The notes beneath the pieces were generated by a model that searched no databases, was not told where the DNA came from, and saw nothing but the letters and a program-made list of their open reading frames with translations. DNA of 64,000 bases from Closterium sp. Naga37s-1 (lineage: Eukaryota > Streptophyta > Zygnematophyceae > Desmidiales > Closteriaceae), in NCBI GenBank assembly GCA_947471745.1, contig CANJKZ010000078.1, forward strand, positions 5,460,501 to 5,524,500. The letters run 5' to 3'. A program made the translations under genes and the position numbers. Shown here in pieces: positions 17,216 to 29,003 of this stretch (position 1 is the stretch's first letter; every line of letters starts with the position of its first letter).

Positions 17216-18870
17216 CCTCTCTCACATCCCTTCCTTTCCTACTGTCCTCTCCCACCATTCACGCTTCTCTCACCCATCCCTTTCCCCCCTCCCCTGTCCC
17301 TCGCTTTCCCCCACTACCGTCCCTTCCCTTTCCACTACGTTCTCTCGTCCAGCCCAGCCGACAGTACCAGCTTTGCTTGGCCACTGAAGGCTGTCTATCA
17401 TATCTCAGTTTCCATGCTCTCCTCAATTTCCCTACCTAACATTCTTCAATAATGTGCAACGTTTCCTTCCCTTCCCCACCTCCCCCCCCCCCCCCCCCCC
17501 CCCCCTTTCCCCTCCCCCCTCCTCCCTGCAAATGGACAGCTGCACCAATAGTGGATCGGAGTGTAAAAATCTGCTCTCCTTGGATGATGCCATGTTTGCT
17601 TTTATCCTTAGCATAATAAGGATTTCAATATGACATTCCAAGTCTTGCACATCTGTACAGTTGATGTTCTTTCTCCCCATTAGAAATATTACTCTTGCAA
17701 ATGGATGGATAAATAAACCAAAATAAAACTTGAAAGTGAAATTGGTATTTTGCGCAGCTTTTTTGGAACATAAGGTTTCTCGTTTTGCAATGTGGAGGTG
17801 TTATTGGCAGAACAATCAGCGAAAGGGAGTATGGGGGTGTTGATGTGGTCCCATTTCCCGTTTCGTGTGTGTTCCCCCCTTTCCTTCCCCCCAACCCCTT
17901 CCCCCCCACTTTTCCTTTCGAGGTTCGCGACATTCACCTTAGATGTTTTCATCGCAACACGACTTACACTCTCGCTAGCCAATTGACTACCAGTACGGAA
18001 CAAGACAAAACCCGGTTTGACACTGTTCCTAAGATAGTTGCACCGCGGCTTTAATGTCCCCCTCTCCTTTCCCCTCCCCTCTTCGCCCTTGTGTGAAGTT
18101 GTTGCCCCCTGGCGCTGGGGAACAGGTCACTCTGCGGATAGTTTATGCCTCATCACGCGCGCATCTCCCCGCTGACCACAACGAATAGTCAGAAACCTGA
18201 ATGCCATGCCATGACATGCTGAGAGGCTTGGTGCGGTCCGGCTGACGCGGGTCTGTTGCGAAATTCCAAATTGTTGAGGGTGTCGCTGGGATAGCGCGAC
18301 TCGATGGCTGGAGGTATCGGGCTTCACCAGCAACCCGAAGCTTACGAAATGAGGCTCGGCAGCAAAATTTTGTGAGAGGGAACTCATTCCGCCAATCAAG
18401 TCAGCTTTACGGAGTAGCGTGGCAGAAGTGGTTCTTTCCACGAAGAATTCGTGTTGCTTTTCACCATGCTGAATGTGGTCCTGTTTGGCGGGAAAGGTCT
18501 TCAGACGGATTGGAGAGTGAACACCTTATTGATATATATCCCTATACTTTCATGGTTCTGAGTTCTGACATTCAAACCAAAACACACGTTTTACCTGTAT
18601 GCCAATGCAGTGGTCCGCAGGTCACTGAAACTATTTGCTCCTCAACCGTGGGACGTGTGCACGCCCCAAATTGATGTCACACGCTTTTGATGAATTGCCA
18701 ACCTCTATAAGCTTGAGATGTTTCCAATATTGCAAGGTTGTGGAATTGTTCTTTGAAACAAGCACCCACTAAAAGACACTATCTAGCAACTAATACCCCT
18801 TATGCACAGTCCACCCCTGATTATCCAACACTTTTAACGAGCAAGATGACAACCCATACCAATCTTCTTC
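17216..18870. other. Intergenic region
   Basis: Continuation of C/T-rich DNA to about 17450, a C-homopolymer (about 17484-17504), then AT-richer sequence and a further CCCCTTTCC-rich patch near 17870-17910 and 18055-18085. Several open frames of about 100 codons (for example 18441-18127, minus) have no recognisable content. I see no gene. Confidence 0.5.
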
Positions 18871-19487
18871 TCAGAGCTTGCTGATCATCTTTGCAGCATC
18901 CAAGCAGTGCGCTGTAGCAAGGTTCAGAGTGGTGGCAGGCGGTGGTTTCTCATGGGCATCCCGCATGTGCTCCACGTCCTTCTCTAGCTCTTCCAGACAC
19001 CTCTCCACCGCCTCCTCCTTGCGGCCCCACACTGTCCCTCCCTGCACGCCCTGTCGCACCAAAGATGTACAAATCGGAAAAACTCAGGCACGGTAGCAAC
19101 CACTTTGCAAAACCGTGTCTTATTCTCACAGCAGTTCACTTCCCCGCTAAAAAAGAACGAGCATAACATCGGAGCTTACATGCTGGGGATGGTGCAGCAG
19201 CGCGCCGAGCCCAAGGTGCACTCGCTCCAGCACAGTGTCGCCAGCCGCGGCGAGCGAGTCGCCGGAAACCAGCGCGTCGTGGCTGTGGTCAACGCCTACT
19301 TTTCTCTTCCCGACCACCGTCCCCGTTTTGACGTGCTGCAGCATGCGCGCATACGACTGCAGGAACAGAGTCATCGCTTGGTGGGATGGGAAGACAGGAG
19401 TCGGCGGGAGCGTCGCAAGAGGTTCGAGCTCAGGCTCTTCTGCAGGCTCTGGTTGGGGCGGCGCCGCCTTGGACGGTTTCGTGAACC
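18871..19487 (-). CDS. Uncharacterised protein, third and most diverged paralogue (partial, at least two exons)
   Basis: Two exons by splice sites and homology to the genes at 22881 and 61857: 19487-19180 (after a TTTCTTCAG acceptor, ends at GTAAGC) and 19050-18871 (stop 18871-18873). Shared blocks are LPPTPVFPSHQAM, FLQSYARMLQHV, DHSHDALVSGDSLAAAG, then CLEELEKDVEHMRDAHEKPP and LATAHCLDAAKMISKL. An intron interrupts the part that is a single exon in the other two copies. The first exon (a presumed targeting peptide) was not found with confidence; an open stretch at 19960-19850 is a candidate. The protein is probably an all-helical bundle. No function is known to me. Confidence 0.7.
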
Positions 19488-20319
19488 CTGAAGAAAGAAT
19501 ACACACGGGAAACGAAAAAAGCGTTAACTTCACGATTTTTTGGAGCCGTCATTAGGAAACTTCGTTTAACCAGAAAAGTTTGGAACGTTGCACGTAATCT
19601 GGTTGTGTGCGGCATTATGTCGGCCTTTATTATCTTCCGAGCAAGCGGACGGCCTACTATGATGCTTAAAAACAGCGCTTCTCGTCAAATCAATATTACT
19701 AAACTCTATTCTGAATACTTCCTCCAAAAAATAGAAAATAAAACAACAAGAAAAGGTAACGGTACGTTACGGTGCTACGGATCTGTGTATTTTTTTAGCG
19801 CTTACATGTGTCAGGGTTGAAAATGTTGACGGGTTCGGGGGAGGAGTTCTTAGGAGGGGCGATTCGACAGACAGTGACACGCGTAGAAAGCCGCTTCTGC
19901 TTTGCTGCTCCTTGCGACGCTACGAGCCTCGTCACGGTAGCGGGACAGCTGAGGGTCGTCATGAATCTGATGGAAAAAATACAACTTGATAACTCGAAGA
20001 CACAGCACCTGGAAAGATTGCGGTGGTGGCGCTCGAAGATCGTAGTAAGTAGAAAGAGTAGAGGCTAGGACGTTGGCAAATGTGGTGAATAATCCAGTGA
20101 TCGAATGATATGGGAAGGCCTCAGGTGTGTGCGTGTGTGTTGCGAGCAAGCGAATATCCCAATCTGGTCAGCGAATTTTCTAATTGTTACGTGTCATCAT
20201 CTAGTTCGCTAATATATGGTGTGATCAGGTGGACGGTTTCGTTTTCGCAAATCTTTCCTTTTTCCAGAAATTAACGAGGTTCCCGACGAACGCGAACCTC
20301 GCAATTCTCATTTACGGAA
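19488..20319. other. Flank/intron of the minus-strand paralogue
   Basis: AT-rich stretches (19600-19800) suggest intron or intergenic DNA. A short open stretch at 19960-19850 on the minus strand could be an exon, but nothing supports it beyond openness. Confidence 0.4.
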
Positions 20320-21795
20320 CGCCTGCGTTTTCGCACCATGTTACCAGAAACCTGAATGTTACAAAATGTTACAACTGGATTTTGGGAGACGTGGCATGAT
20401 GCCAACTCACGGCCGGGGTGCTGTAGCGATGGCAAGATTTGCCCGGAGGAGCCGCGGCACACCGTCCACAAGATTTGCGCACGCCACAAACCAACCACAC
20501 TCCGCGGATGAGGAGAGCGAGGCGCAGCCGATGCCAGCCTTTGCGCACAAGCTGGTTTGGTTGGGCTTGGGCGGTTTTTGGCTCGGGGACTCGGGGTCGG
20601 GGCTGGGGTTGAGGGGAGGAGGGAGGTATGGATAGATGCGAAGCACACGACTCCCGCAAACTTGCCACCGCCAGCTGGCTGTCAAAGTAGTACGGTTCCA
20701 GCGATGCAGGGAAAATAAGCAACTTCGTAAGAAACCGCGTTGACCATCTTTCTACGTGTACCAAGTTGAACGGCTACGTGTCATATCCAGCGGTTATGAA
20801 TTGCTTGTTTCAATGCGGCTGGACAAGATGATTCCACGTGGTCATAGTGTTCCACATGAGCACGTCATCCTTCCACCCACTGTTTTTTAAAGCTGGCGCG
20901 GGTCGCACTGTGCACGTCGTGGATGTGCCTCAGTGAGGTCGTTGATGAGATGAGAGCAACTCTCTGTGGCCATTTTTATCGGTTGACTTCGAACCTTTCC
21001 AACAGCGCAGAGGACATGGTGGAGGAATGACGAAACTTGGGGTGGTACACGTCATGCGTCTCTTACACCACGACTTTCGATGCGCTTTACACGGGAAAGG
21101 CATTTGACAAACCACCAATCCTCGACACAAGATCACACCGCGAACCAGTGTGATTCAGTGCCAAGATCCAGCTCACATTGACCACAAAGGAGACTGCTTT
21201 GTCAGCCCAGCTGTCGAACAGTTGTTTCCGAGTGCCGTCTCCTGACATGGAACTCCGTACTGTACTGGATGGGCCTATGCACGCCAGAGGTCTCTCCAAG
21301 CCGCTCTTTCTTTGTCAGGGCTCACCCAAACCGGATGGGAAAATCTAGGTAGAGTCAGGGTGTGTTCTTTATTTGAGGCAACTTTCCAGGACCGCTCGAA
21401 ACACCAACAAAATTGACCGAGGGGCTGGCCGCACTTCATTCCCACACTTTTCAGTATCTGCAGCACCAGATGCCTCATTCTGTGATAACCTTCAAAGACC
21501 AGAAATGGGTGCTGCGACAAACTTCACAAAGTTTCAGACACATCCAGATTTGGAAGGTACTGGGTCAGAAATCCAATAAACGATACGGCTTCAGAGGTGG
21601 AACTCGCCCGCCAGCAATGCAAGCCAACAAATGGGTTTCCACTTGCTTGAGCTTGAACAAGGAAGTATTTCGAACCAATGAGAACCTTGTAAATTATTGA
21701 GGGTCTCGCAGCTGAAGTTTATAAGCACGCTCTTGGTTCCAAAGAGATGGGGCAGTCTTCGCGGTTGGTCGTCGTTGTCGCCAGCCTGTCTACAG

Positions 21796-22356
21796 AAAGG
21801 CTCTCTTTTTTAGGGTGTTTTACCCTATTTGCCCTTCCAAACAGGATGTTTTTTGGGTGCGACCCTGCTAAAACTGGGTTCCCCAGGACGTCACCCGGCC
21901 ACAATCCGAGTGCCTTTTAATTTTATACGGCTGAAGCAGGCTTGCCATGGTTTTAACCCTGCACGTGAGGAGTTCCTCAAAGAAACACCCGGCCACTTTG
22001 CGTACGTGTTCCGCTGAACACCATGTGTGTCGTGAAAAAACGTACTGAGGCTCGCAGAGACAGATGTAGAGCGGTGCTGTGATCCTATTGGGCTGATTTG
22101 GCAAACCCCGAACTCTGCTGTTTAAAAGAAAACTAAGTGCTGAGACTCGCAGACACAGCTGTAGAGCGTGCTGTGCCAGTCACAACACTTGTGGCAAAAC
22201 AGGGTCCTCGGAAAAATCACCCTGCCACAAATCAGGTGTGGCGAAAAAACACCCTGCCACTACCCTGATTTTGCCGCTTGCCACTCGGCTTGGCCGGGTG
22301 GCGGGCGGCGGGAACCCTGATTTGGAAGAGTGCCCTAAAATGAAAAGAGAGCCCTG
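21796..22356. mobile_element. Non-autonomous hAT-type element (MITE-like), 561 bp
   Basis: Flanked by a perfect 8-bp duplication GTCTACAG (21788-21795 and 22357-22364), the size typical of hAT transposons. The right end read inwards is CAGGGCTCTCTTTTCATTTT; the left end is AAAGGCTCTCTTTTTTAGGG, so the terminal inverted repeats share GGCTCTCTTTT. Internal CACCCGGCCAC/CACCCTGCCAC motifs recur as subterminal repeats. The paralogous segment at 54900-54908 has the single uninterrupted site (GTCTGCTG). No transposase frame inside. Confidence 0.8.
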
Positions 22357-22880
22357 GTCTACAGCCCAGCCGCGACAATTATCGAAAAGCGAAAGTCCGT
22401 CTCCGCCTTTCGCTTTTCCGCGTTCCGCCACCGCCATCCTCTCCGCTCGGTAGGTTGGTTGGAACTTGGATGGAGGTGAGGGGTGAGTGAGGTGCAAAAT
22501 GGGGAGATGCGCCACAGAGATGATAACCGAAGCACACTTAATGTGTGCATGCGGCTTGGGATTGTGTGGCGTGAAATGTGTCTCTCATTTACTCAACTGA
22601 ACCCATCCAAAAAAATCTGCAACGTTTCCAAACCATCCCAACTTACAACAGCGGCAAAAATGCGGAGTCGTGTTGTCAGTCCCCAACCATCATAATTCTG
22701 AAGCATAAATTGCTTCCACTCCTATCACTCACTCGCCAAATCAGTTCAACCACCATTTCACTATCTATTCGGCTGTCGAGCAGCAATTACAAGCCCGCTG
22801 CCGCCTTCAGCTGTCACAAGTTTGAGTTCGCATTCAGAAGACATTGTTTTCCGTCATCCGGATATCGTCCCACTCCTGCC

Positions 22881-23868
22881 ATGGCTCACGCGTTTCTCAC
22901 TGGCGCCGCCGTCGCGTCTCCGGGTTTCACCTCTGATTTTGGCAAGATCCCAGCGCAGCGCCAAGCTCCATCGACGACGGGCATTCGCATCGCGCCGGTC
23001 CGCACTGAAGCTCCTCATGTCATTGCCACTGTCACCGCCTCCCCTATCCCCGCGAAAGTTTCAGGTAGGTCCAATATTCCAATACGTTTTCGAAGAGTTT
23101 TGCCAGACCGTTTAGTAAACATTTATATCTTCCAGTCCTTTCATTCGCCCTGAATTCGTTCTGCTCTCACTTATCTTTCTCGCGATGTCACTAAATGCGT
23201 GACCTCTTGATGTCTCTTCTTCTTGTTGTTTCTCATGTCGTCAATCTCACAATTGTTTTCGTTTTTCTCTCTCCCTCTCTTTCGTTTTTCCGTCATCGGC
23301 CGTTCCCGCAGATGCCGCCACCTCCATGAAGGCACCACCTACCCTCGCCGACGATAATGCCTCACGATGCCGCCGATGCAAGAATCCATGCACCAAAGAA
23401 GATCCCTGCACCGTAGCGCCTGATTTTTACCCCTTCACGTCACTCCCGCCAACTCCGGTCTTCCCGTCGCACGCAGCCATGGCGCAGTTTCTCCAATCCT
23501 ACGCTCGCATGCTGCAGCACGTCCAAACCGCCACGTCGGGCGTAGCCCGAATTGACCCCGTTGACCGCGTTGACCACAGCCAGGACGCCCTTGTCTCCGG
23601 CGAATCCCTCGCCGCCGCTGGCACGACCGTGCTGAAGCGCGTGCGCGTGGGAATCCGTGCGCTGCTGCGCCACCCGGCGCACGGAGTTCCGTCGGGCCGC
23701 GGGGGGGCGTGGTGCGCAAAGAAGGAGCGCGCGGAGGAGGTCCTTGCGGAGCTGGAGCGCGATATTGAGGTCATTCGCTCTGCCCATGAGCGCCCGCCCC
23801 GCGCTACGACGCTCGCACTTGCGACCATTCACTGCTTCGACGCCGCTCGGATCATCCGCACGCTGTGA
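22881..23868 (+). CDS. Uncharacterised protein with probable N-terminal transit peptide, paralogue 1 (intact)
   Basis: Exon 1 is 22881-23064 (ATG in CTGCCATGGCT; donor GTAGGT). Exon 2 is 23312-23868 after CCCGCAG. The product is 246 residues. The N-terminus (MAHAFLTGAAVASPGF) is rich in Ala/Ser/Thr with few acidic residues, like a plastid or mitochondrial transit peptide. A Cys cluster CRRCKNPC follows the intron. The rest is helical: PTPVFPSHAAM, FLQSYARMLQHV, DHSQDALVSGESLAAAG, ERAEEVLAELERDIEVIRSA and a C-terminal FDAARIIRTL. I do not recognise the family. Two paralogues are in this window (18871-19487 minus, 61857-62878 plus), with the same motif order, which supports that this is a real expressed family. 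The splice positions and phase are shared with the 61857 copy. Confidence 0.82.
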
Positions 23869-24630
23869 AGTGGTCAGAACCGATGATGGTGACCATGGGT
23901 CCAAAGTTCTCCACGCTGGCCCCATCACTCAACCTTCATTTATCATCCCGCCCCATTCAACAAAAAAATGGCTGCTAATATGTGAGCTGGGTAAATCCGA
24001 GCCATATGGTTTGTGTTTGTTTATGCTCTTGAGGTGTGCATAATTAATGCCCCAGGATGTGGCCATCAGTGATTGACTTGGTTGGCAGGACCCTTGTGCT
24101 TTTTTTTATGTTGGGAGAAGCTTCTATGATGATAAAAAATGATAGGGACCCATCTGCTGGTGGTGTATATGATAGGGGCATCTTGTGTCCGCAATTGTCA
24201 TGTTTGAAATATGCTAGCTTTATATTTATATTTCCTACCTACCTGCTGAATGTCCCTTGTACATTCTCTGGACGGATCTGAGTGTACGTACTTGAATTTG
24301 CTCTTTTCCCCTTGCAAACGAAAACACGAGCATAGTGTTCTTAGAGGACCTCAATTTTCGATTGCTGATTCTGGTTACCAGGTTCTCCCCAGATTCGCCA
24401 CCGGCTGCAAAACCCTCTGCTACCAACCAGCTTTTCAATTCTCTCTTGCAAGGATTTGGCGCTCGCAACTTTCGCCTCATCAATGCCGAAACATAATCGC
24501 TACTGTGTTAGGTGTGGTGCCGTTACGTGACGAGCCTCCATACCAGAAACGTTCATTCTTGAATGGTTATTTACTGTGCTTACTCCAGCCTTGGTAACTC
24601 CGATCCTACAAACGAAGGCCTGTTTTAGAG

Positions 24631-25340
24631 GAAATGACAGACCGCCCTGCTTTCTTCCTTTCGATTCCAACGGGCGTTGGTTTTGACAGCACCTTGCTCC
24701 GCAATCGCGTCCAATTCCCATGGTCTGTTTTCTGCAACAGTACTCATTTTACGTTTTTTTCGGGTTTAGCGCTCACTAATGGTTTCGCCAGATCCGCCAG
24801 TTACTCTAAACCCCTGAATATATGACCCCCTCCAGTTGTCAGGGGGGTACTCTATTCGAGTCTATTCCAGTTATACCCCACTAAAGCGCATCTGACATTG
24901 TACTGTCATCGCTCAGATATAAGACATCTATGTCTTATACACTAGAAAGAATGCTTGGGTTGTCTTGTAATTGGGGGGGGGTAGGGTGCCTTATAATTCT
25001 TATAAATGGACAAAGAACTGTTTGGAAGATACCCACTCGTTATAAGATTACCCATAACCTCTACACTGTCTTAACTTGTACACACCTACACGTGTCTTAT
25101 AATCAGAAACACCCATTTATAAGATACACCCGTCTTAAAGACACCCACTGTCTTCAATTCGCCACAGTCTTATATCCGGACGATGACGGTAAGAACCCTC
25201 CCCTCCCACTAGAGGCCTAGTCATTTGTGATGCAAGCAATGATAATTTGAGTTTTTCCATGTTCATCAAGGAGGTAGCACAACCAAACACATATGCACAG
25301 GCACATTAATCCTCATAATGTCTAGCAACCCAAGTCTCTA
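24631..25340. other. Intergenic region with degenerate CTTATAA-type repeats
   Basis: From about 24905 to 25175 the motif GTCTTATA or its complement TATAAGA(T) occurs roughly ten times, often next to CACCCA, as in a decayed minisatellite. No gene seen. Confidence 0.5.
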
Positions 25341-25344
25341 CCTC

Positions 25345-28257
25345 CTCCCCGTCATATCACCCTTCTGCCCACCACTCATCGCCATCAAACAACCTACAAA
25401 CAGGGATGTGCCAGCTATACGACCGTACAGCCCTCTCGAAGCGTGCATGAGGTGTGAAGGCCGAGGTGACACTGTGCGCTAGGCCCATCACACGGTGCCC
25501 TTCCTGCAAATGTGGTAACCAATCTATATGGCCAATGGGAGAAGGCACCCAGCTTGACTTCGCGATAACGTGGGCGACCACCCGAAACAGCCCGCACATG
25601 TCAATGGGCACAACGGCCAGCGCTTCCTCGGCGTCCGAACCCTTGTCGGGGAAGGTGTGCTGCGCCGATTGCCCACCGACGCAAGAGACACACGGCAGGT
25701 CGGCCTTGGTTGATGGCTTGATTTCCATGCCGGTGGTGAATTCGTGCTATGCCGAGCTCTAGATCGTGTCGACGTCAACATGCGCGAGCCTTGCGTGCTA
25801 CATGTCAGGCGTCGACTTTGTTGCCGAGGCGATCGCCCGCAGAGCCACAACCTTGGACGACGCCGATAGCGGCTTCGTCGAGCAGGGGCGAAGGTCGGTC
25901 CAGAGGACCAGGCCGGTGTAGTGCGGCCGACCAAGCACGTCCCCCGCTGCCGAGGCGAGCAGCATCTCGTCGTCGACGTCCTGCAACTTTACGCCGCTGT
26001 CCTTCAACTGGCTGGCTGTCCGCAGTTTTGCCTGCACGGCCGGGACATAAAGCACGTCGGGGACGAGAACCCGCTTCCCAGCCTCCCCTTGCAGAACGCT
26101 GGTGCCACGGCCTTCGTCGGTCTGCAACGCTCCATTGAAGCCGCGCACGCGTTTCACGTCACCGCTCGGCTTTATGTTGACGATAGCCTCCTTTGTCCCC
26201 ATAAGGTAGTGGGAGCACCCGCTATCAAACAGCACCGCCATTGGGTTCGCCTGCATGGCGGCGGCGACCGCCAGAAAGACCATCGGCTCCACGATGCTGA
26301 CCATCGAGCACAATGCCTCCCTGTTTGTCAGAATCCCAACCACTAGACCATTGGGATAAAAGGGCTTGTTAAGTAGCGGGTCAGAGTGCGCCCATAACCC
26401 CCCAGGCGAACGCGCCTGTAACCCCTCTAGGATCAATCGGGCATCCACAGTGCAGATCTACTGACACCCCCCCACACTGGGAGGCCCAGGACTGAGCACA
26501 GCGGCAACGGCCTACATGTGCATACACCGGGATTCGAACCCGAGACCACTTTGACACCATGTCAGAATCCCAACCACTAGACCATTGGGATAGAAGGGCT
26601 TGTTAAGTAGCGGGTCAGTGCGCCCATAACCCCCCAGGCCAACATGCCTGTAACCCTTCCCTAGGATCAATCGGGGATCACCAATGGACTTCTGACACCC
26701 CCCCGCACTGGGGTGCCCGAAGTGAACACACTGGGATTCGAACCCGAGACCTTCGCTCTGATACCATGTCAGAATCCCAACCACTAGACCATTGGGATAA
26801 AAGGGCTTGTTAAGTAGCGGGTCAGAGTGCGCCCATAACCCCCCAGGCGAACGCGCCTGTTGCCTTGGCCCTTGCTGCCAGAGAAGTCAATGTCCTTCAC
26901 TGGCAACGTCTTCTTTGACGCTTGCTTCTCCTTGTGCGGCTGGTAGTCTCGACGCCGACGACCACTGTTGGACCTCCCGCGGCCTCCCTTGTGGTCGTCG
27001 TTGTCGAACTCCTTGCAATCAGGATATTATGAGGGGTGGTCAGCATCATCACATACCCAACATTTCCACCAACAACCACCGCCGCCATGGCCATTGTCCC
27101 AAGCTGACTTCGTTCAGTAGGCATCTTTTGCCGACTTCCCACCTCCACTATTACCACGCTGCCCTTGTTGGCGTCCCTGCTTCATTGGGGTGACGTAGTT
27201 TGCCTGTGGAAGGAGCTCCGTGGGCAATTCGACCTCCTGCATGGCCTCATCCTTGATGGTGTGGCTGGTCAGCGTATCCTCGTTGAGCAACTCACGCACG
27301 TCGGGCATGGCACCTCATATTGTAGCCGCTCAGGAGTCCCTTAACGACATGCGTGATGTAGGACACCATCGAGTAGTCGGCACCGTTCATCCCCATGTCG
27401 GCCAAGATCCGCTGAGCTCGGTTGTAGTATTCCATCCCCGACTCCCGCTCGCCCATCCTGAAGTGAGTCAGGCACTCCTCCAGCTGGCCGATGCACAGGT
27501 CGTCGGTCGCCTGGTACGTCACGTGATGAACCGCCATGCCTGGAGGCCAGCATCCAGCCAAAGTCGGCACGACTTTAGCGCAATCTGCAGCATCGGCGAT
27601 CAGCACCACGAGATGACCATGATGATCAGAAGGTGAGCAGCGTGGATTTCCTCCCGGAGCTTAATGTTGGCCTCGTACGGCGTCTCCACGTCGCCGTCGG
27701 CAAAGAAATCCAGCCCGACGATCTCTAGTTGGGGCTCGATCGAATCCCTCTGCGTAATGAGGTCATGTCAACCTTCCAGCGGCACGGTCACGACGAGAAC
27801 TTGAAGTACCCGTAAGTTGGAGCGATCCCTCCCGCCATCACGTATGTCGCCAACGTCGACCCCACACTGCTTCGCTGAAGAGAACGGCGTCGTCTGCCGA
27901 CGCTGCCATGCGAGCTGACAACATCCGTCGCCGACCGCAACCACCACGCTTGCATTTTGCTGACTTTGTCGTCGGTGGCCCCGATCACTCCTCTCATCAC
28001 CCTTGTACCCTCGCCGCTGGCTTGGTTACCGTTGTCGACTTGCTCGTTGATACCGCCTTTGTTGCGTACTGGTTGGGGAGAGGCGAACGCACCGTCCGCT
28101 AAGAAAGGTGGTTCCGCGCCCACTGCGCGTGATTGCCTAGGAGGAGCACCGGGGACCACCCCGGAGCCGCCAGCTGCGTGGCGTCTCCTAGCATCAGCCT
28201 CTCATGCCTCCAACGTATCCTCTACCGCTCCGGGTTCTACCGGGGTAGGCACCATGG
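25345..28257 (-). pseudogene. Decayed Ty1/copia gag-protease-integrase remnant
   Basis: Read on the minus strand from 28257. Gag: an N-terminal block to YGYFKFSS, then LDFFADGDVETPYEANIKL (about 27725-27665) and the gag core QLEECLTHFRMGERESGMEY (about 27500) with SYITHVVKGLL. Next is a CCHC-like CWVCDDADHP zone with a stop (about 27060). After the inserted element (26326-26856) comes the protease region VLFDSGCSHYLMG (about 26230) and LVPDVLYVP, then a GAG-pre-integrase zone with PCVSCVGGQSAQHTF (about 25690-25640). Frames change several times. No RT was found and LTRs were not identified, so the element is truncated. Confidence 0.8.
26326..26860 (-). mobile_element. Very small LTR-type element (SMART/TRIM-like) in tandem, with tRNA-like A and B boxes
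   Basis: Three repeat units of about 140 bp (26326-26466, 26560-26696 and a truncated one 26767-26860) all start TGTCAGAATCCCAACCACTA on the plus strand and end CTGACA. They are separated by interiors of only 93 and 70 bp. On the minus strand each interior starts with a primer-site-like TGGTATCAGAGC (26755-26766) or a mutated form and ends in a G-run GTGCGGGGGGGTG. That is LTR-PBS-PPT-LTR with almost nothing inside. The same DNA has a Pol III A box TGGTCTAGTGG (complement 26781-26791) and a B box GGGTTCGAATCCC (complement 26733-26745), so a tRNA-derived SINE concatemer is the alternative. It sits in the copia remnant; joining GGCCAAGGC to AACAGGGAG restores an open frame, with target duplication CTGTT (26321-26325 and 26857-26861). 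Confidence 0.7.
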
Positions 28258-29003
28258 TCTGAATAGTCTGCGCGCCTAAGAACGAATTAGGCATGCGGTA
28301 AGTCGTTTATTAATTTTAAGGTAATATGCGGTGCCGTCCACGCTCACCGCACCATGCGGAGAGACAATCTACACTGGTGGGAGCTAGACTATGGAGGAGG
28401 CACATGTGGTACGATTGATCGTTGCTTGCACTAGCGTTCTCTCTACATGCACATTTACACCAATAATTTGCAAGGGTTTCACTAGCAAAAGCTGGGTACA
28501 AAGATGCAAGAGTGGTAGGCAACAATGACTAGGCTTAGCAACCTAGCAAGTAGGCAGGTCGATTGCCAGCGCAGCAAGTCGGTGGCTTGCCAACGCAGCT
28601 CGATGGCGGCTTGCCAGCACTTGAAGTCGGCGATCGGCCAGCGCTGCACCAGGGCAGCTTGCCAACACTGCAGCAAGGCAGCTTGCCAGCGTTGCACCGT
28701 AGGTGATTACGCATGTGTGCACCCACTTCGCATATGCGTATAGGCGGTTGGGCGCATCGTGCACCGCCCCAGAAACTGGGCAGGCGCCAAGTCGGCCACG
28801 TGCCGACGGTTGCACCTGATGCACCACATTGACTTCGGAATACCACCCCGAGGTCGACTTCCCTAGTATCTCTTGGGCGATGTCCGCGCACACTCGTGGG
28901 ACTTTACCGCCCTCCTGGTTACCCTAAACTAGGTCGGCCAGGTAATGCCCTGTCACCCTCCGGGTCGGCGCCTACAAATCGGCGCCCTTAGGTCGACGAA
29001 CTC
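28258..29003. repeat. Non-coding region with 22-24 bp GCAGCTTGCCAGCGCTGCAC-type repeats
   Basis: Between 28550 and 28700 about six imperfect copies of a unit like GCAGCTTGCCAGCGCTGCAC follow each other. The rest (to the TRIM-2 insertion) is GTCGGC/GTCGAC-rich sequence that resumes after TRIM-2 at 30687. CTTGGGCGAT plus flanks (28869) recurs at 30918. No gene recognised. Confidence 0.55.

Larger units (their letters stand above)
20320..24630. repeat. Segmental duplication, copy 1
   Basis: Matches 53805-55320 plus 61772-63620, in the same orientation. Landmarks shared by both: ATGTTACCAGA at the left edge, CGCGGCACACCGTCCACAAG, CTTTGCGCACAAGCTGG, the TGTCAGCCCAG...CGAACAGTTG block, the complete uncharacterised gene, and CCATCAGTGATT...TTGGTTGGCAGGACCCTT in the 3' flank. 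Copy 1 has gained a hAT-type element (21796-22356); copy 2 has gained copia-4. Divergence is visible but modest in exons and larger in flanks. Confidence 0.85.

Noticed and set aside
16828-17452. Two plus-strand open frames of about 200 codons (Ser/Pro/Leu/Phe-rich)
   Set aside because: They are the three-frame translation of a 21-bp pyrimidine minisatellite.
18127-18441. 104-codon minus-strand open frame
   Set aside because: No domain, no paralogue in the window and no splice-site pattern; not supported as a gene.
26733-26800. A tRNA gene (A box, B box GGGTTCGAATCCC)
   Set aside because: The predicted acceptor ends do not pair and there is no sensible anticodon stem. The boxes are shared between a repeat end and its interior, so it is treated as part of a mobile element.
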